A stretch of DNA of 64,000 bases from Gilvimarinus algae (GTDB taxonomy: Bacteria; Pseudomonadota; Gammaproteobacteria; Pseudomonadales; Cellvibrionaceae), in the NCBI RefSeq assembly GCF_030518215.1, contig NZ_JAULRT010000035.1, positions 186,001-250,000 of the forward strand. The letters are read 5' to 3'. Made by a program: the position numbers and the translations under genes. Of the stretch, positions 26,673 to 34,961 are shown in pieces. The first letter of the stretch is position 1; each line of letters starts with the position of its first letter. Under the pieces are notes generated by a model. That model was not told the origin of the DNA, did no database searches, and saw only the letters and a program-made list of their open reading frames with translations.

Positions 26673-27075
26673 AATAAAACCCTTTGTGAGCTAAAAAATT
26701 GAATGTCGGAGAGGGGAACTTTCTGTGCTGAACATTGTAGACCTATCTATTCAAAAAGTGTACGCCCCCACGCGCTGAAATGTGAGCTGGCCGCTGGTTG
26801 ATGTCGACCTGCCCCTATCCTCTGCTTTTGGCGCACAGAAGCGGCGGCTGCGCCATTGAAATCGCCACGAGCGCCCATACCCTTGCTAGCGGCGGTGGCG
26901 CTTTTTTAACGACCACCGCACACACCGGGGGTTCACAATGCGCGCCAACGCGCACACTGCGCTCAAGATAGGGTACTATGAGCGCTCTTTATAGGTACCT
27001 GCAGGCCGGAGGCCCCGGCCAGCCACTGCCCCTTACCGGGCAGAGGTTCCATACACCAAGAAAAATAGGTAGATT
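26673..27075. other. 403-bp intergenic region between algP-like and FKBP genes
   Basis: No credible coding frame. It holds the algP-like upstream region (possible minus-strand -10 TACAAT at 26741-26736), a plus-strand terminator-like structure at 26863-26907 with no gene before it, and two small hairpins in the probable FKBP leader (GGCCGG/CCGGCC at 27004-27020 and CTGCCC/GGGCAG at 27026-27043). Confidence 0.6.
26863..26907 (+). terminator. Orphan terminator-like element
   Basis: Outer arms CGCCAC / GTGGCG and inner arms CGCC / GGCG, followed by C and six T, oriented on the plus strand. The only upstream gene is on the minus strand, so it either ends an unannotated plus-strand RNA or insulates the FKBP gene from antisense read-through. 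Confidence 0.5.
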
Positions 27076-27840
27076 ATGATTAACAAGCGTTTACTGATGA
27101 CCGGCATGCTCTGCTCCGCGGCCCTGATCGCTGGCTGCAACCAGGGCGACTCTCAACAAGACACTGCCAAGGAAGTACAGCTGGAAACCTTGGAACAAAA
27201 GGTGAACTACGCCATCGCTCTGAACATGGCCAGCAACTTCAAGCAGCGCGAAGTACCGATTGAAGTGGAAGCTTTTACCGCGGCACTGACCGACGTGCGC
27301 GATGACAAAGAGCAGCGCCTGACCGACGAGCAAATCCAGGAAGTGATGCAGACCTTCCAGGAGCAGCAAATGGAGCTGCAACAGCAGCGTCAGAAAGAGC
27401 TGGCCGACAAGCACAAATCCGAGGGCGAAGCTTTCCTGGCGGATAATGCCGCTAAAGAAGGTGTTGAGATCACCGACAGCGGCCTGCAGTACAAAGTGCT
27501 GGAAGCGGGCGACGGCATCAAGCCAAAAGCTGAAGACACCGTCACCGTCCACTACGAAGGCAAGCTGATCGACGGCACCGTGTTCGACAGCTCTTACGAG
27601 CGCAACCAGCCGGCGACCTTTGCCCTGAATCAAGTAATCTCCGGCTGGACCGAGGGCCTGCAGTTGATGGAAACCGGCTCCAAATACGAGCTCTACATTC
27701 CGTCAGATCTGGCCTACGGCCCCGGTGGCAACCACGGCATTCCGCCCAACGCCACGCTGATTTTCCAGGTTGAACTGCTGGAAGTTGAACCGGCTGATGC
27801 ACCGGCCGAAGCGCAAGACGCTGAGGCTGGCGAAGAGTAA
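27076..27840 (+). CDS. FKBP-type peptidyl-prolyl isomerase lipoprotein (FkpA/Mip-like)
   Basis: A 254-residue lipoprotein: lipobox LIAGC (Cys at about residue 21), an N-terminal dimerisation helix region (LEQKVNYAIALNMASNFKQREV, QTFQEQQMELQQQRQKELADK), then an FKBP domain (about 125-240: TVTVHYEGKLIDGTVFDSSYERNQPATFAL, VISGWTEGLQLMETGSKYELYIPSDLAYG, PPNATLIFQVELL). It catalyses proline isomerisation of periplasmic/outer-membrane proteins during folding. An acidic tail follows (EAQDAEAGEE). It sits in the conserved rsd-algP neighbourhood, with a strong terminator after it. Confidence 0.93.
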   Translation: MINKRLLMTGMLCSAALIAGCNQGDSQQDTAKEVQLETLEQKVNYAIALNMASNFKQREVPIEVEAFTAALTDVRDDKEQRLTDEQIQEVMQTFQEQQMELQQQRQKELADKHKSEGEAFLADNAAKEGVEITDSGLQYKVLEAGDGIKPKAEDTVTVHYEGKLIDGTVFDSSYERNQPATFALNQVISGWTEGLQLMETGSKYELYIPSDLAYGPGGNHGIPPNATLIFQVELLEVEPADAPAEAQDAEAGEE

Positions 27841-27855
27841 ATCGCCGGCTCAAGG

Positions 27856-27891
27856 AAAAGCCCCCGCCTGGCAACAGACGGGGGCTTTTTT
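27856..27891. terminator. Bidirectional terminator between FKBP and WD40 genes
   Basis: Stem GCCCCCG / CGGGGGC (27860-27885), with six T on the plus strand and four T on the minus strand. It serves the FKBP gene and probably the convergent WD40 gene. Confidence 0.9.
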
Positions 27892-27898
27892 GTGCCTG

Positions 27899-28891
27899 CT
27901 AGTACGTCAGGGTGTAGACAAAACCGTTGCTGCTGATGGCGCGGTAGCGGTTGGGGTCGTCGGTAAAACTGATGTCAATCACCGCCGTAGCCGAGGGCTG
28001 CCACTGCTTGCGTTTGGGCAGTTGCCAGCGGTAGACCTCGCTCTGGCCATCGATGTCCCACAGCTGCACCAGGCCGTCCGGGCGCCCGGTGAGCAGATAG
28101 GTGGCGTCGTCGGAAAAGCGCGCCGCCGTGATGTTCAAACCGCGTTTGACACGCTCATTCGCAAACGGCAATTGCCATAGGCTCTGGTTGGTGTCAGTGG
28201 TGAAAATCTCAACCCGGTCGTACTTGGCGGCCGCCAGGGCGCGCCGGCCATCCCCGCTCAGCGCCACCTCCTGCACCGGCTCGTTGTAGAGCCGCTCAAA
28301 ACGCAGCTCGCCGGTCTGGGTATCCCAGACCTTAACGCGAAAGTCCTCGCCGCCGGTGAGCGTCACACTGAGATCGTCGCTCACCGCCACGTCATTGACC
28401 CGGCCCTCGTGGGCAAAACTTCGAAAAATACCGCCGCCGCGCACGTCGTAAAGCGCTCCGCGACCGTCACCCAGGCCCAGCAGCGCAACATTGCCGTAGC
28501 GCCCGAGCGCCACCGACAGGACTTCGGCGGGAATGCGCCAAAAACCGGCAGCCTGGCCCTCACGGGTATTCCAAAGTACCAGCGACTGCTCATCAACCGT
28601 TGCCGCCCAGCCACCATCGGGCGAAATGGCTGTGGCCAACAACAGGGTCATGTCACTCTGGCTGTGGTTCCAGTTAAACAGCCGCTCGCGCTCCGCAAGC
28701 TGCCAAAAGCTGCCGCCGTGATAGACCGAACCGATCACAGCCTGAGTGCCATCAGGCGCGAGTGCGCCGCTCTGTACACTGCGGGCAGCCACTTCCAACT
28801 CAGCACTCGGCCCCGGATCGGGCGAACAGGACAGCAGGGCCGGCAGGGAAAGCAGCAGAGAAAAGAAAAGCCAGACAGGAGGTTTAATCAT
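27899..28891 (-). CDS. WD40-repeat beta-propeller lipoprotein
   Basis: A 330-residue protein with lipobox LLSC (Cys at about residue 22) and about six to seven WD40-like blades. Examples are VALGRYGNVALLGLGDGRGALYD, VNDVAVSDDLSVTLTGGEDFRVKVWDTQTG, VALSGDGRRALAAAKYDRVEIF and ARFSDDATYLLTGRPDGLVQLWDI. It probably serves as a protein-interaction platform in the periplasm or outer membrane; partner unknown. It sits between the FKBP gene and rsd, where Pseudomonas has no such gene as I recall it. Confidence 0.8.
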   Translation of the reverse strand: MIKPPVWLFFSLLLSLPALLSCSPDPGPSAELEVAARSVQSGALAPDGTQAVIGSVYHGGSFWQLAERERLFNWNHSQSDMTLLLATAISPDGGWAATVDEQSLVLWNTREGQAAGFWRIPAEVLSVALGRYGNVALLGLGDGRGALYDVRGGGIFRSFAHEGRVNDVAVSDDLSVTLTGGEDFRVKVWDTQTGELRFERLYNEPVQEVALSGDGRRALAAAKYDRVEIFTTDTNQSLWQLPFANERVKRGLNITAARFSDDATYLLTGRPDGLVQLWDIDGQSEVYRWQLPKRKQWQPSATAVIDISFTDDPNRYRAISSNGFVYTLTY

Positions 28892-28929
28892 GGTGTTGCC
28901 GCGCCAAATGGATTGTCACGGCAAGTGTA

Positions 28930-28951
28930 GCACCCGCTGAGCAGCGGGTGC
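28930..28951 (-). terminator. Hairpin downstream of rsd
   Basis: Perfect 9-bp stem GCACCCGCT / AGCGGGTGC with a four-base loop, seven bases after the rsd stop on the minus strand. No T-run follows, so it may be a weak or Rho-dependent terminator. Confidence 0.45.
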
Positions 28952-28958
28952 CGGAGCC

Positions 28959-29420
28959 TTACTCGACTTTGTCCCGGTGGGCTTCGTGGAGCACGGCGAT
29001 CATACGATCCTCCGCACTGAAGCGCGCTTCGAGAGTTTCACCCAGGCGCGAGAGGTCTGCATCCAGGCTCGTCAGGTCATCCGTCTCCTGGTATTTGTCG
29101 TTAAAATCGAGCACTTCTTCGGTGGTACCATCCACCGTTTTAAAGTACTCGGCACCGGCCTTCAGAGCTTTATCGTCCCCAAAATCCCGGCCTTCTTGCA
29201 GCAGTTGATCATAGACTTCAAAGTGGCCGGCAGAGACATAGTCCACCATGATCTCACACAGCCGTTTGAGCTTGTCGCCACGAGCTTCGTCATCCTGACC
29301 TTTGGTGTCCGACAGAGCGCAGTATTTAACCAGCATCTCCTGTCGCTCTGCCAGCCAGCGATCAATAATCTGACTGACGCCGCCCCAGCGCTCTTTGGCG
29401 TCCTGACAATTTTCCAGCAT
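28959..29420 (-). CDS. rsd: Rsd/AlgQ anti-sigma-70 family regulator
   Basis: A 153-residue helical protein. The start MLENCQDAKERWGGVSQIID is highly characteristic of Rsd/AlgQ, followed by WLAERQEMLVKYC and LKRLCEIMVDYVSAGHFEVYDQLLQEG. Rsd binds region 4 of sigma-70 and shifts RNA polymerase toward alternative sigma factors in stationary phase; AlgQ in Pseudomonas also affects alginate and iron-related genes. Orthology is supported by the local order with FKBP, algP and yheS. Confidence 0.93.
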   Translation of the reverse strand: MLENCQDAKERWGGVSQIIDRWLAERQEMLVKYCALSDTKGQDDEARGDKLKRLCEIMVDYVSAGHFEVYDQLLQEGRDFGDDKALKAGAEYFKTVDGTTEEVLDFNDKYQETDDLTSLDADLSRLGETLEARFSAEDRMIAVLHEAHRDKVE

Positions 29421-29568
29421 AAATATTCCCCTGAGGGTGCTTACTTTTATAACCCCCTAATCAGGGGTCCGGCCAGTTTAACATGACCTTTGGCTTTGCG
29501 CCCGGCTGCGTTGCCGTCTTTGAGCGCTCGCGTTATGCTGGCCAATAAGGTCACAACGGGACACACCC

Positions 29569-29982
29569 ATGAAATGTTTAACACGAGGCACTCTCGCCTT
29601 ATTGCTGCTTCTGGCGGGTGCGGCGTCCTGGGCCCAGGACGATCAAGAAGGCTCGGTGGAAGGCTCCATCTACATCCCCATGCAACCGCCTTTTGTCGTC
29701 AACTACGGCGGCACTGGTCGCCTCAAGTACCTTAAGACCGAGCTGAGTGTGCGTGTCAACGATGTACACACGGCCGCTTCAGTGCGCCATCATATGCCGC
29801 TGCTGCGCAACGCTATGGTGATGCTGTTTTCCCGGCAGAGCGAAGAGTCCATTACCACTCAGCAGGGCGTGGAGCAGCTGCGCGAAACCGCTAAGGAAGA
29901 GATCATCGCTCTGCTCGAAACCGAGCAGAGCGCCAACGATGTGCTCGAGATCTACTTTAACAACCTGATTGTGCAGAAATAG
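29569..29982 (+). CDS. FliL-domain exported protein
   Basis: A 137-residue protein with a cleavable signal (ends SWA-QD, about residue 22) and a FliL-like domain (YIPMQPPFVVNYGGTGRLKYLKTELSVRV, RHHMPLLRNAMVMLFSRQSEE, LRETAKEEIIALLE, VLEIYFNNLIVQK). True FliL has an N-terminal membrane anchor and lies in a flagellar operon. Here the signal looks cleavable and no flagellar gene is near, so it is a FliL paralogue of unknown role. Its 3' end overlaps gshA by 26 bp. Confidence 0.82.
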   Translation: MKCLTRGTLALLLLLAGAASWAQDDQEGSVEGSIYIPMQPPFVVNYGGTGRLKYLKTELSVRVNDVHTAASVRHHMPLLRNAMVMLFSRQSEESITTQQGVEQLRETAKEEIIALLETEQSANDVLEIYFNNLIVQK

Positions 29983-31591
29983 CCGCCTGCGGCTCGCAGC
30001 CGCAGTTGGCGCAGTCGCGGTACTGAGCGTAGTAAGCGGCCAGATGCGCGTCAAAGCTGAGTTGATCGGCCGCCTCCACCTCTGTCTGCTGTCGTATCGA
30101 TTGCTCGGCCAGGGCCTTGAAGTGCGCCTCGCGCTCGGCCTCCAGGGGGCGGCCGGCAAAATGGGCACTGTGCGCCTGCGCCAGCTCCATGGCAAAGGCG
30201 TAGTAGGTTTGCTGCTTGTCACGTAATACCTGCAGTACCCGATCCGCTGGCGTTGAGGCCTCGCCCGCCAACTTGCGCTGCGCCTCGGCGTGAGCCTGCT
30301 CATAGGCGCTGCCGCCACAGGCAGTGTCCAGCAGGCGGGCACAGGACAAAACACCCTGTTGTACTTGGCTCGCCCACTCCCGCGCGCTCACTTCACCGCC
30401 GTTGACCATTAACTTCAGGGCCGGGTCGCGGCCGCTATAGACCACCCGCTTTTGGTTTTCCTGCAGACCCAGGTATTCGGTATCGCCGGTGAGCGGGCTG
30501 TCCTGCAAGAGGCAAAACAGCAAAAAGGCATCCAGATAATGCAGCTGCTCGCTGCACACACCCAGAGGCTCAAAGGGGTTGAGGTCTACGCAGCGCACTT
30601 CCACATACTCCACGCCGCGCAGCCGCAGCGCCTGGAGCGCGGTCTCGCCGGACTTGGCGGTGCGCTTGGGGCGAATGGTGCTGTAGAACTCGTTCTCGAT
30701 TTGCAGCAGGCTGGTGTTGAGTTGCTGATAGTGCCCCTCGGCGTCTTTCAGGCCAATGGCCTCGTAGGCCGGATGCGGGCGGGTAATGGCACCACAGAGC
30801 GTCTGCAGGTAGTTGTCCAGGTTGTTGTAACAGACAATCAGCGACTGCTGGGCGTCGCTCTGATAACCGAGGTCCCCCATGCGCAGCGAGGTAGCGTAGG
30901 GAGCGTGCAGGGTGTTTTCGTCCTGTCCCAGAGGTTCAAGCGCGTGCTTGCGCCCGCGCACAAAGCTGCGGCACACCGCCGGCGCCGCGCCAAACAGGTA
31001 GAGCAAGAGCCAGAAATAGCGGCGAAAGTTACGGATCAGGGCGAAGTACTTGTCGGTTTTAAACGACTGCAAGTTCTGCTCAGTGCCCTCCAGCCTTGCC
31101 AGCTCGTGCCAGAACTCATCCGGCAGCGAGAAGTTGTAATGCACACCGGCAATGGTCTGCATAGCGCGGCCGTAGCGGTGGCCGAGCCCGAGCCGATAAA
31201 TGGTTTTCATGGCGCCGCTGTTGGAGCTGCCGTAGCGGGCCACGGGGATAGAATCGTCGCCCGCCAGCACACAGGGCATACTGCCCGGCCAGAGGTGCTC
31301 GCTCTCGAGCTGGCCGTAGGTGTAGCGGTGGATGTCATCCAGCTGGCCGAGCACGGCCTCGATGGACGCCGAGGGCTCTGTGATAAATTCCAGCAGCGCC
31401 TCGGAGTAATCGGTGGTGATGTGCGGATGGGCCAGCGCCGAGCCGAGCCCGGCCGGGTGGTCCGTTTGCGCCAGGCGACCCTCGGGCGTTACCCGCAGGC
31501 TCTCTTTCTCGATTCCGCGCAAAATACCGCGCAAAGTGCCATTGGCCGCAGGTGCGGCAAAGGCCGCCAGGTGCGCGTCAAATTGTGACAA
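29957..31591 (-). CDS. gshA: Glutamate-cysteine ligase (class I)
   Basis: A 544-residue enzyme that makes gamma-glutamylcysteine, the first step of glutathione synthesis, using ATP. It shows class I GshA features: LRGILRGIEKESLRVTPEGRLA near the start, HPHITTDYSEALLEFITEP, YGSSNSGAMKTIYRLGL, MQTIAGVHYNFS, and YVEVRCVDLNPFEPLG. The start is TTG with an AGAGGA site. The C-terminus ends in a Cys-containing tail (DCANCGCEPQAAISAQSGC) that is unusual and partly antisense to the FliL-like gene. Confidence 0.95.
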   Translation of the reverse strand: MSQFDAHLAAFAAPAANGTLRGILRGIEKESLRVTPEGRLAQTDHPAGLGSALAHPHITTDYSEALLEFITEPSASIEAVLGQLDDIHRYTYGQLESEHLWPGSMPCVLAGDDSIPVARYGSSNSGAMKTIYRLGLGHRYGRAMQTIAGVHYNFSLPDEFWHELARLEGTEQNLQSFKTDKYFALIRNFRRYFWLLLYLFGAAPAVCRSFVRGRKHALEPLGQDENTLHAPYATSLRMGDLGYQSDAQQSLIVCYNNLDNYLQTLCGAITRPHPAYEAIGLKDAEGHYQQLNTSLLQIENEFYSTIRPKRTAKSGETALQALRLRGVEYVEVRCVDLNPFEPLGVCSEQLHYLDAFLLFCLLQDSPLTGDTEYLGLQENQKRVVYSGRDPALKLMVNGGEVSAREWASQVQQGVLSCARLLDTACGGSAYEQAHAEAQRKLAGEASTPADRVLQVLRDKQQTYYAFAMELAQAHSAHFAGRPLEAEREAHFKALAEQSIRQQTEVEAADQLSFDAHLAAYYAQYRDCANCGCEPQAAISAQSGC

Positions 31592-31621
31592 AACGTTGTC
31601 CTCTGTGGGGCCCTGGGCCCT

Positions 31622-31948
31622 TTACTGGCTCTCGGCCGGTGCTGCCGCGCCGGGCTCGCTGTCGGTACCCGCCTCATCCAGCGCCAGAGACAGGGACTGG
31701 CTGGCTTTGGGCTGCGGCGGCGGCAAAATGTCCGGGTCGATCTGCGGTTGGCCGCGCTCGTTGAGCGGGCACCTTACCAAGCTTACCCGCTGGGAGTAAT
31801 CCTTGGCGTTGACTTCAAACTTCTCGTTGACCGCTTCGTCTTTATGGGCGCTGCGGTACAGACTGGCCGGGTCGCGGCCATCGAGCCAGGCGCGCTGCTT
31901 GCTCAAAAACAGCTTGTCCTGATTCTGGATAATATAAACCTCAGACAT
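31622..31948 (-). CDS. Conserved hypothetical small protein
   Basis: A 108-residue cytoplasmic protein beginning MSEVYIIQNQDKLFLSKQRAW, with DGRDPASLYRSAHKDEAVNEKFEVNAKDY and a proline/alanine-rich tail. I do not recognise a named family, although the start looks like small proteins often found beside gshA in related bacteria. It is 30 bp upstream of gshA on the same strand and probably co-transcribed. Confidence 0.65.
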   Translation of the reverse strand: MSEVYIIQNQDKLFLSKQRAWLDGRDPASLYRSAHKDEAVNEKFEVNAKDYSQRVSLVRCPLNERGQPQIDPDILPPPQPKASQSLSLALDEAGTDSEPGAAAPAESQ

Positions 31949-32010
31949 AAACCTCTAACCGTGTAACAGCTTGCGTACTTCCCGCCATAATGGGGCCTTG
32001 TGGCGCAGAG

Positions 32011-32556
32011 TCAAGCGCCGCCCACCTGGGGAATATCGATAAGAAAGTCCGTAACACCGATGTCCACACCGCGCTGGTTAAGCAGTGTACTGACCTGGCC
32101 GCGGTGATGGGTCTGGTGGTTGAAAAAGTGCATCAGCAGCTCGCCAAAATCCCGCGTGGCGGGCTCGCCTTTGCTGTTATGGTAGGCGAGCGGGCGGTCG
32201 AGATCGGCGGCGGCGAGCTCATCGGCGCTCCAGTGCACTATGGCCTCATCCACCAGCGCGCGCGCCGACGACAAGGCGCCAAAGCGATCGTAGAGCAGCT
32301 CGTCGAGCCGGGTGGGACGCGGCAGCTCCGCCAGGGGCATCAGGCTGGTGTAGGCCGGCGAGTGGGCGGCAAAGCGGTTCAACCACAGCAAATCGCCCAC
32401 CAAGATGTGATTGAGTGTCCCGAGAATAGAGCCAAAAAAGGCGCCCGCGGGCTCGGCCAGGGTGGCCTCGTCCAATCCAGCGGCCGCGCCATAGACCTGG
32501 CGGTTCATGCGCAGGTTGTACAGCGCCAGCAAGCGGCAATGCGTCAGTGGCTCCAT
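32011..32556 (-). CDS. DinB/YfiT-family putative metalloenzyme
   Basis: A 181-residue four-helix-bundle protein of the DinB superfamily: LLALYNLRMNRQVYGAAAGL, GSILGTLNHILVGDLLWLNRF (His of the metal triad), and LLMHFFNHQTHHRGQVSTLL (two further His). DinB-like proteins bind a divalent metal and include thiol-dependent transferases; the Bacillus namesake is DNA-damage induced. A LexA-like box lies 30-49 bp upstream of its start codon, shared with the divergent uvrD. Not to be confused with DNA polymerase IV. Confidence 0.85.
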   Translation of the reverse strand: MEPLTHCRLLALYNLRMNRQVYGAAAGLDEATLAEPAGAFFGSILGTLNHILVGDLLWLNRFAAHSPAYTSLMPLAELPRPTRLDELLYDRFGALSSARALVDEAIVHWSADELAAADLDRPLAYHNSKGEPATRDFGELLMHFFNHQTHHRGQVSTLLNQRGVDIGVTDFLIDIPQVGGA

Positions 32557-32585
32557 GATATTCGTCTCTCCAGTGCTGACAGGGT

Positions 32586-32605
32586 TACTGGGTAAATTTA
32601 CAGTA
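32586..32605. promoter_or_regulatory. LexA (SOS) box between DinB-family gene and uvrD
   Basis: A 20-bp site with outer arms TACTG / CAGTA and core CTG-N10-CAG (CTGG ... ACAG), close to the gammaproteobacterial consensus CTGT-N8-ACAG. uvrD is an SOS gene in E. coli, which supports the call. Confidence 0.7.
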
Positions 32606-32751
32606 AAATGTTATCCTGCCGGTCAACGAGCGCGCCCGGGCGTGTCGACCATACAACAAACCCGGGCCTGCGCACACCGTTTGTGTTTTAAGTTTTGTCA
32701 TCGCAAGAGCACAAGCCCGGTGCCCAGGCCCTGCAGATACAGAAGTCTCCC

Positions 32752-34953
32752 ATGCAAGCACCTGAACTCGTCGCCAACCTTAACGACGCCCAGCTCGAGG
32801 CCGTTACCGCCGAGCCCGGCAACCAGCTGATTCTGGCCGGCGCCGGCAGCGGCAAAACCCGGGTGCTGGTGCACCGCATCGCCTGGCTGGTGCAGACCCA
32901 GGGCGTTTCCCCCTACAGTATTTTGGCCGTGACCTTTACCAACAAGGCCGCCAAGGAGATGCGCGCCCGCCTGGACGAGCTGTTTCGCGAGGCGGGCACG
33001 CCCATCAATACCCGCAGCATGTGGGTGGGCACGTTTCACGGCTTGGCTCACCGGCTGCTCAAAGCTCACTGGAAAGACGCCAAGCTGCCGCAGAACTTTC
33101 AGATTCTCGACAGCGACGATCAACTGCGGCTGATCAAGCGCGTCTACCAAAACCTGGGGCTGGATGCTGAGCGCTGGCCACCGCGCCAGGCCCAGTGGTT
33201 TATCAACGGCCAAAAAGACGAAGGCTTGCGCGCCAAGCACCTGCAGGAGAGCGCCGATCCGTTTATCCGCACCATGGCGGCGGTCTACCGCGCCTACGAG
33301 GCGGATTGCGAGCGCGGCGGCCTGGTGGACTTTGCCGAGTTATTGCTGCGCGCCCACGAGCTGTGGCTCAACAACTCGGCCCTGCTGTCCCACTACCAGG
33401 GCCGCTTCCCGTTTATTTTGGTGGACGAGTTTCAGGACACCAACTCCGTACAATACGCCTGGCTGCGGGTGCTGGCAGGCGAGGCCTGCTTCGTCACCGC
33501 CGTTGGCGATGACGACCAGTCCATTTACGGCTGGCGCGGCGCCAAGGTGGAAAACATCCGCCGCTTTGAAGAGGACTACCCCGAGACCCGCGTGGTGCGA
33601 CTGGAGCAGAACTATCGCTCCACGGCCAATATTCTGGGTGCCGCCAACGCGGTCATCGCCAACAACTTTGGCCGCCTCGGCAAAGAGCTCTGGACCGACG
33701 GCAGCGACGGCGACCCCATCTCACTGTACGCAGCCTTTAACGAGCAGGACGAGGCGCGCTTTATTGTCGAGCGCATCAACGACTGGATTGGCAAAGGCCA
33801 GAGTAAAAACAGCTGCGCCATTCTGTACCGCTCCAACGCCCAGTCGCGGGTACTGGAGGAGGCCCTGCTGCGCGAGGGGATTGCCTACCGCATCTATGGC
33901 GGCCAGCGCTTTTACGACCGGCTCGAAATCAAAAACGCCCTCACCTATATGCGCCTGGCCACCAACTGCGACGACGACCCTGCCTTTGAGCGGGTCATCA
34001 ACACACCCACCCGGGGCATTGGCGGTAAAACGGTGGAAGACATCCGAGCTTTTGCCCGCGAGCACGGCTGCTCGCTCTGGCAGGCAACCGGGCAAATGGT
34101 GCAAAACAAACTGCTCAGCGCGCGCGCGAGCAACGCGCTGCTCGGGTTTATTCAGCTGATTGACGCTCTCACCGAGAAAAGCGCCGACCTGGCGCTGGAC
34201 CGTTTTGCCGAGGCAGTGCTGGAATCAACAGGGCTTTACGAGTTTCACAAAAACGAAAAAGGTGAAAAGGGCCAGGCACGCGCCGAGAACCTGGAAGAGT
34301 TGATTACCGCCTGCCGCGTCTTCGATGCCGAGGACGAGGACGAACCCGTTCTGCAACAGTTTCTCGACACGGCCGCACTCGATGCCGGCGAGGCTCAGGC
34401 CGACGAGTTTGAAGACGCCGTACAGCTGATGACCCTGCACTCGGCCAAGGGGCTGGAGTTTCCGCTGGTGTTTATGGCCGGTGTGGAAGAAAATCTCTTT
34501 CCCCATAAAATGTCCATCGAGGACCCGGACCGGCTGGAAGAAGAGCGTCGCCTTGCCTACGTAGGCATTACCCGGGCCATGGAAAAGCTCTACCTTTGTT
34601 ACGCTGAGACGCGCCGTCTGCACGGCGGTGAAACCTTTAATGCCGTGTCTCGCTTTGTCAAAGAAATCCCGGACGAATACCTCGAAGAGGTGCGCATCAA
34701 AAGCACCATCTCTCGCCCGGCGCGGCTGCAAAGTCGCGGTGAGCGCCGCGCCGGCGGCGCGGGTCTGCGCCTGTCAGATTCGGGCGAAGACACCGGCTTT
34801 CGCCTCGGCCAGCGGGTGACACACAAAAAATTTGGCGAGGGCATCATCGTCCATTTCGAGGGCTCGGGCGCCAGCACCCGGGTGCAAATCAACTTTGACA
34901 ACGAAGGCACTAAGTGGCTGGTGATGCAATACGCCAAGCTCGAGGCGGTTTAA
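32752..34953 (+). CDS. uvrD: DNA helicase II
   Basis: A 733-residue superfamily 1 helicase that unwinds DNA 3'-5' in mismatch and nucleotide-excision repair. Motifs: Q motif LNDAQLEAV, Walker A AGAGSGKT, motif II VDEFQDTN, motif III GDDDQSIYGWRGA, motif V TLHSAKGLEFPLVF, motif VI AYVGITRAME, and a C-terminal Tudor-like segment (QRVTHKKFGEGIIVHFEGSG). ATG 32752 places the Q motif near residue 10 as in E. coli; an in-frame start 57 bp upstream is less likely. A LexA-like box lies upstream. Confidence 0.96.
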   Translation: MQAPELVANLNDAQLEAVTAEPGNQLILAGAGSGKTRVLVHRIAWLVQTQGVSPYSILAVTFTNKAAKEMRARLDELFREAGTPINTRSMWVGTFHGLAHRLLKAHWKDAKLPQNFQILDSDDQLRLIKRVYQNLGLDAERWPPRQAQWFINGQKDEGLRAKHLQESADPFIRTMAAVYRAYEADCERGGLVDFAELLLRAHELWLNNSALLSHYQGRFPFILVDEFQDTNSVQYAWLRVLAGEACFVTAVGDDDQSIYGWRGAKVENIRRFEEDYPETRVVRLEQNYRSTANILGAANAVIANNFGRLGKELWTDGSDGDPISLYAAFNEQDEARFIVERINDWIGKGQSKNSCAILYRSNAQSRVLEEALLREGIAYRIYGGQRFYDRLEIKNALTYMRLATNCDDDPAFERVINTPTRGIGGKTVEDIRAFAREHGCSLWQATGQMVQNKLLSARASNALLGFIQLIDALTEKSADLALDRFAEAVLESTGLYEFHKNEKGEKGQARAENLEELITACRVFDAEDEDEPVLQQFLDTAALDAGEAQADEFEDAVQLMTLHSAKGLEFPLVFMAGVEENLFPHKMSIEDPDRLEEERRLAYVGITRAMEKLYLCYAETRRLHGGETFNAVSRFVKEIPDEYLEEVRIKSTISRPARLQSRGERRAGGAGLRLSDSGEDTGFRLGQRVTHKKFGEGIIVHFEGSGASTRVQINFDNEGTKWLVMQYAKLEAV

Positions 34954-34961
34954 TGTTCCTT

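Noticed and set aside
25849-26694. A 281-codon plus-strand frame opposite the algP-like gene
   Set aside because: The Ala/Phe/Leu-rich translation is a by-product of the KAAA repeat on the other strand; no ribosome-binding site or family.
30452-31588. A 378-codon plus-strand open frame opposite gshA
   Set aside because: It is the mirror of a clear gshA gene in GC-rich DNA, and its translation has no recognisable domain and repetitive hydrophilic composition.
32011-32556. DNA polymerase IV (dinB) next to a LexA box
   Set aside because: The protein is a 181-residue four-helix metalloprotein of the DinB/YfiT superfamily and has no polymerase motifs.
33164-34159. A 331-codon plus-strand frame inside uvrD
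   Set aside because: It runs out of frame through conserved helicase motifs and gives a Pro/Thr/Ser-rich nonsense-like protein.
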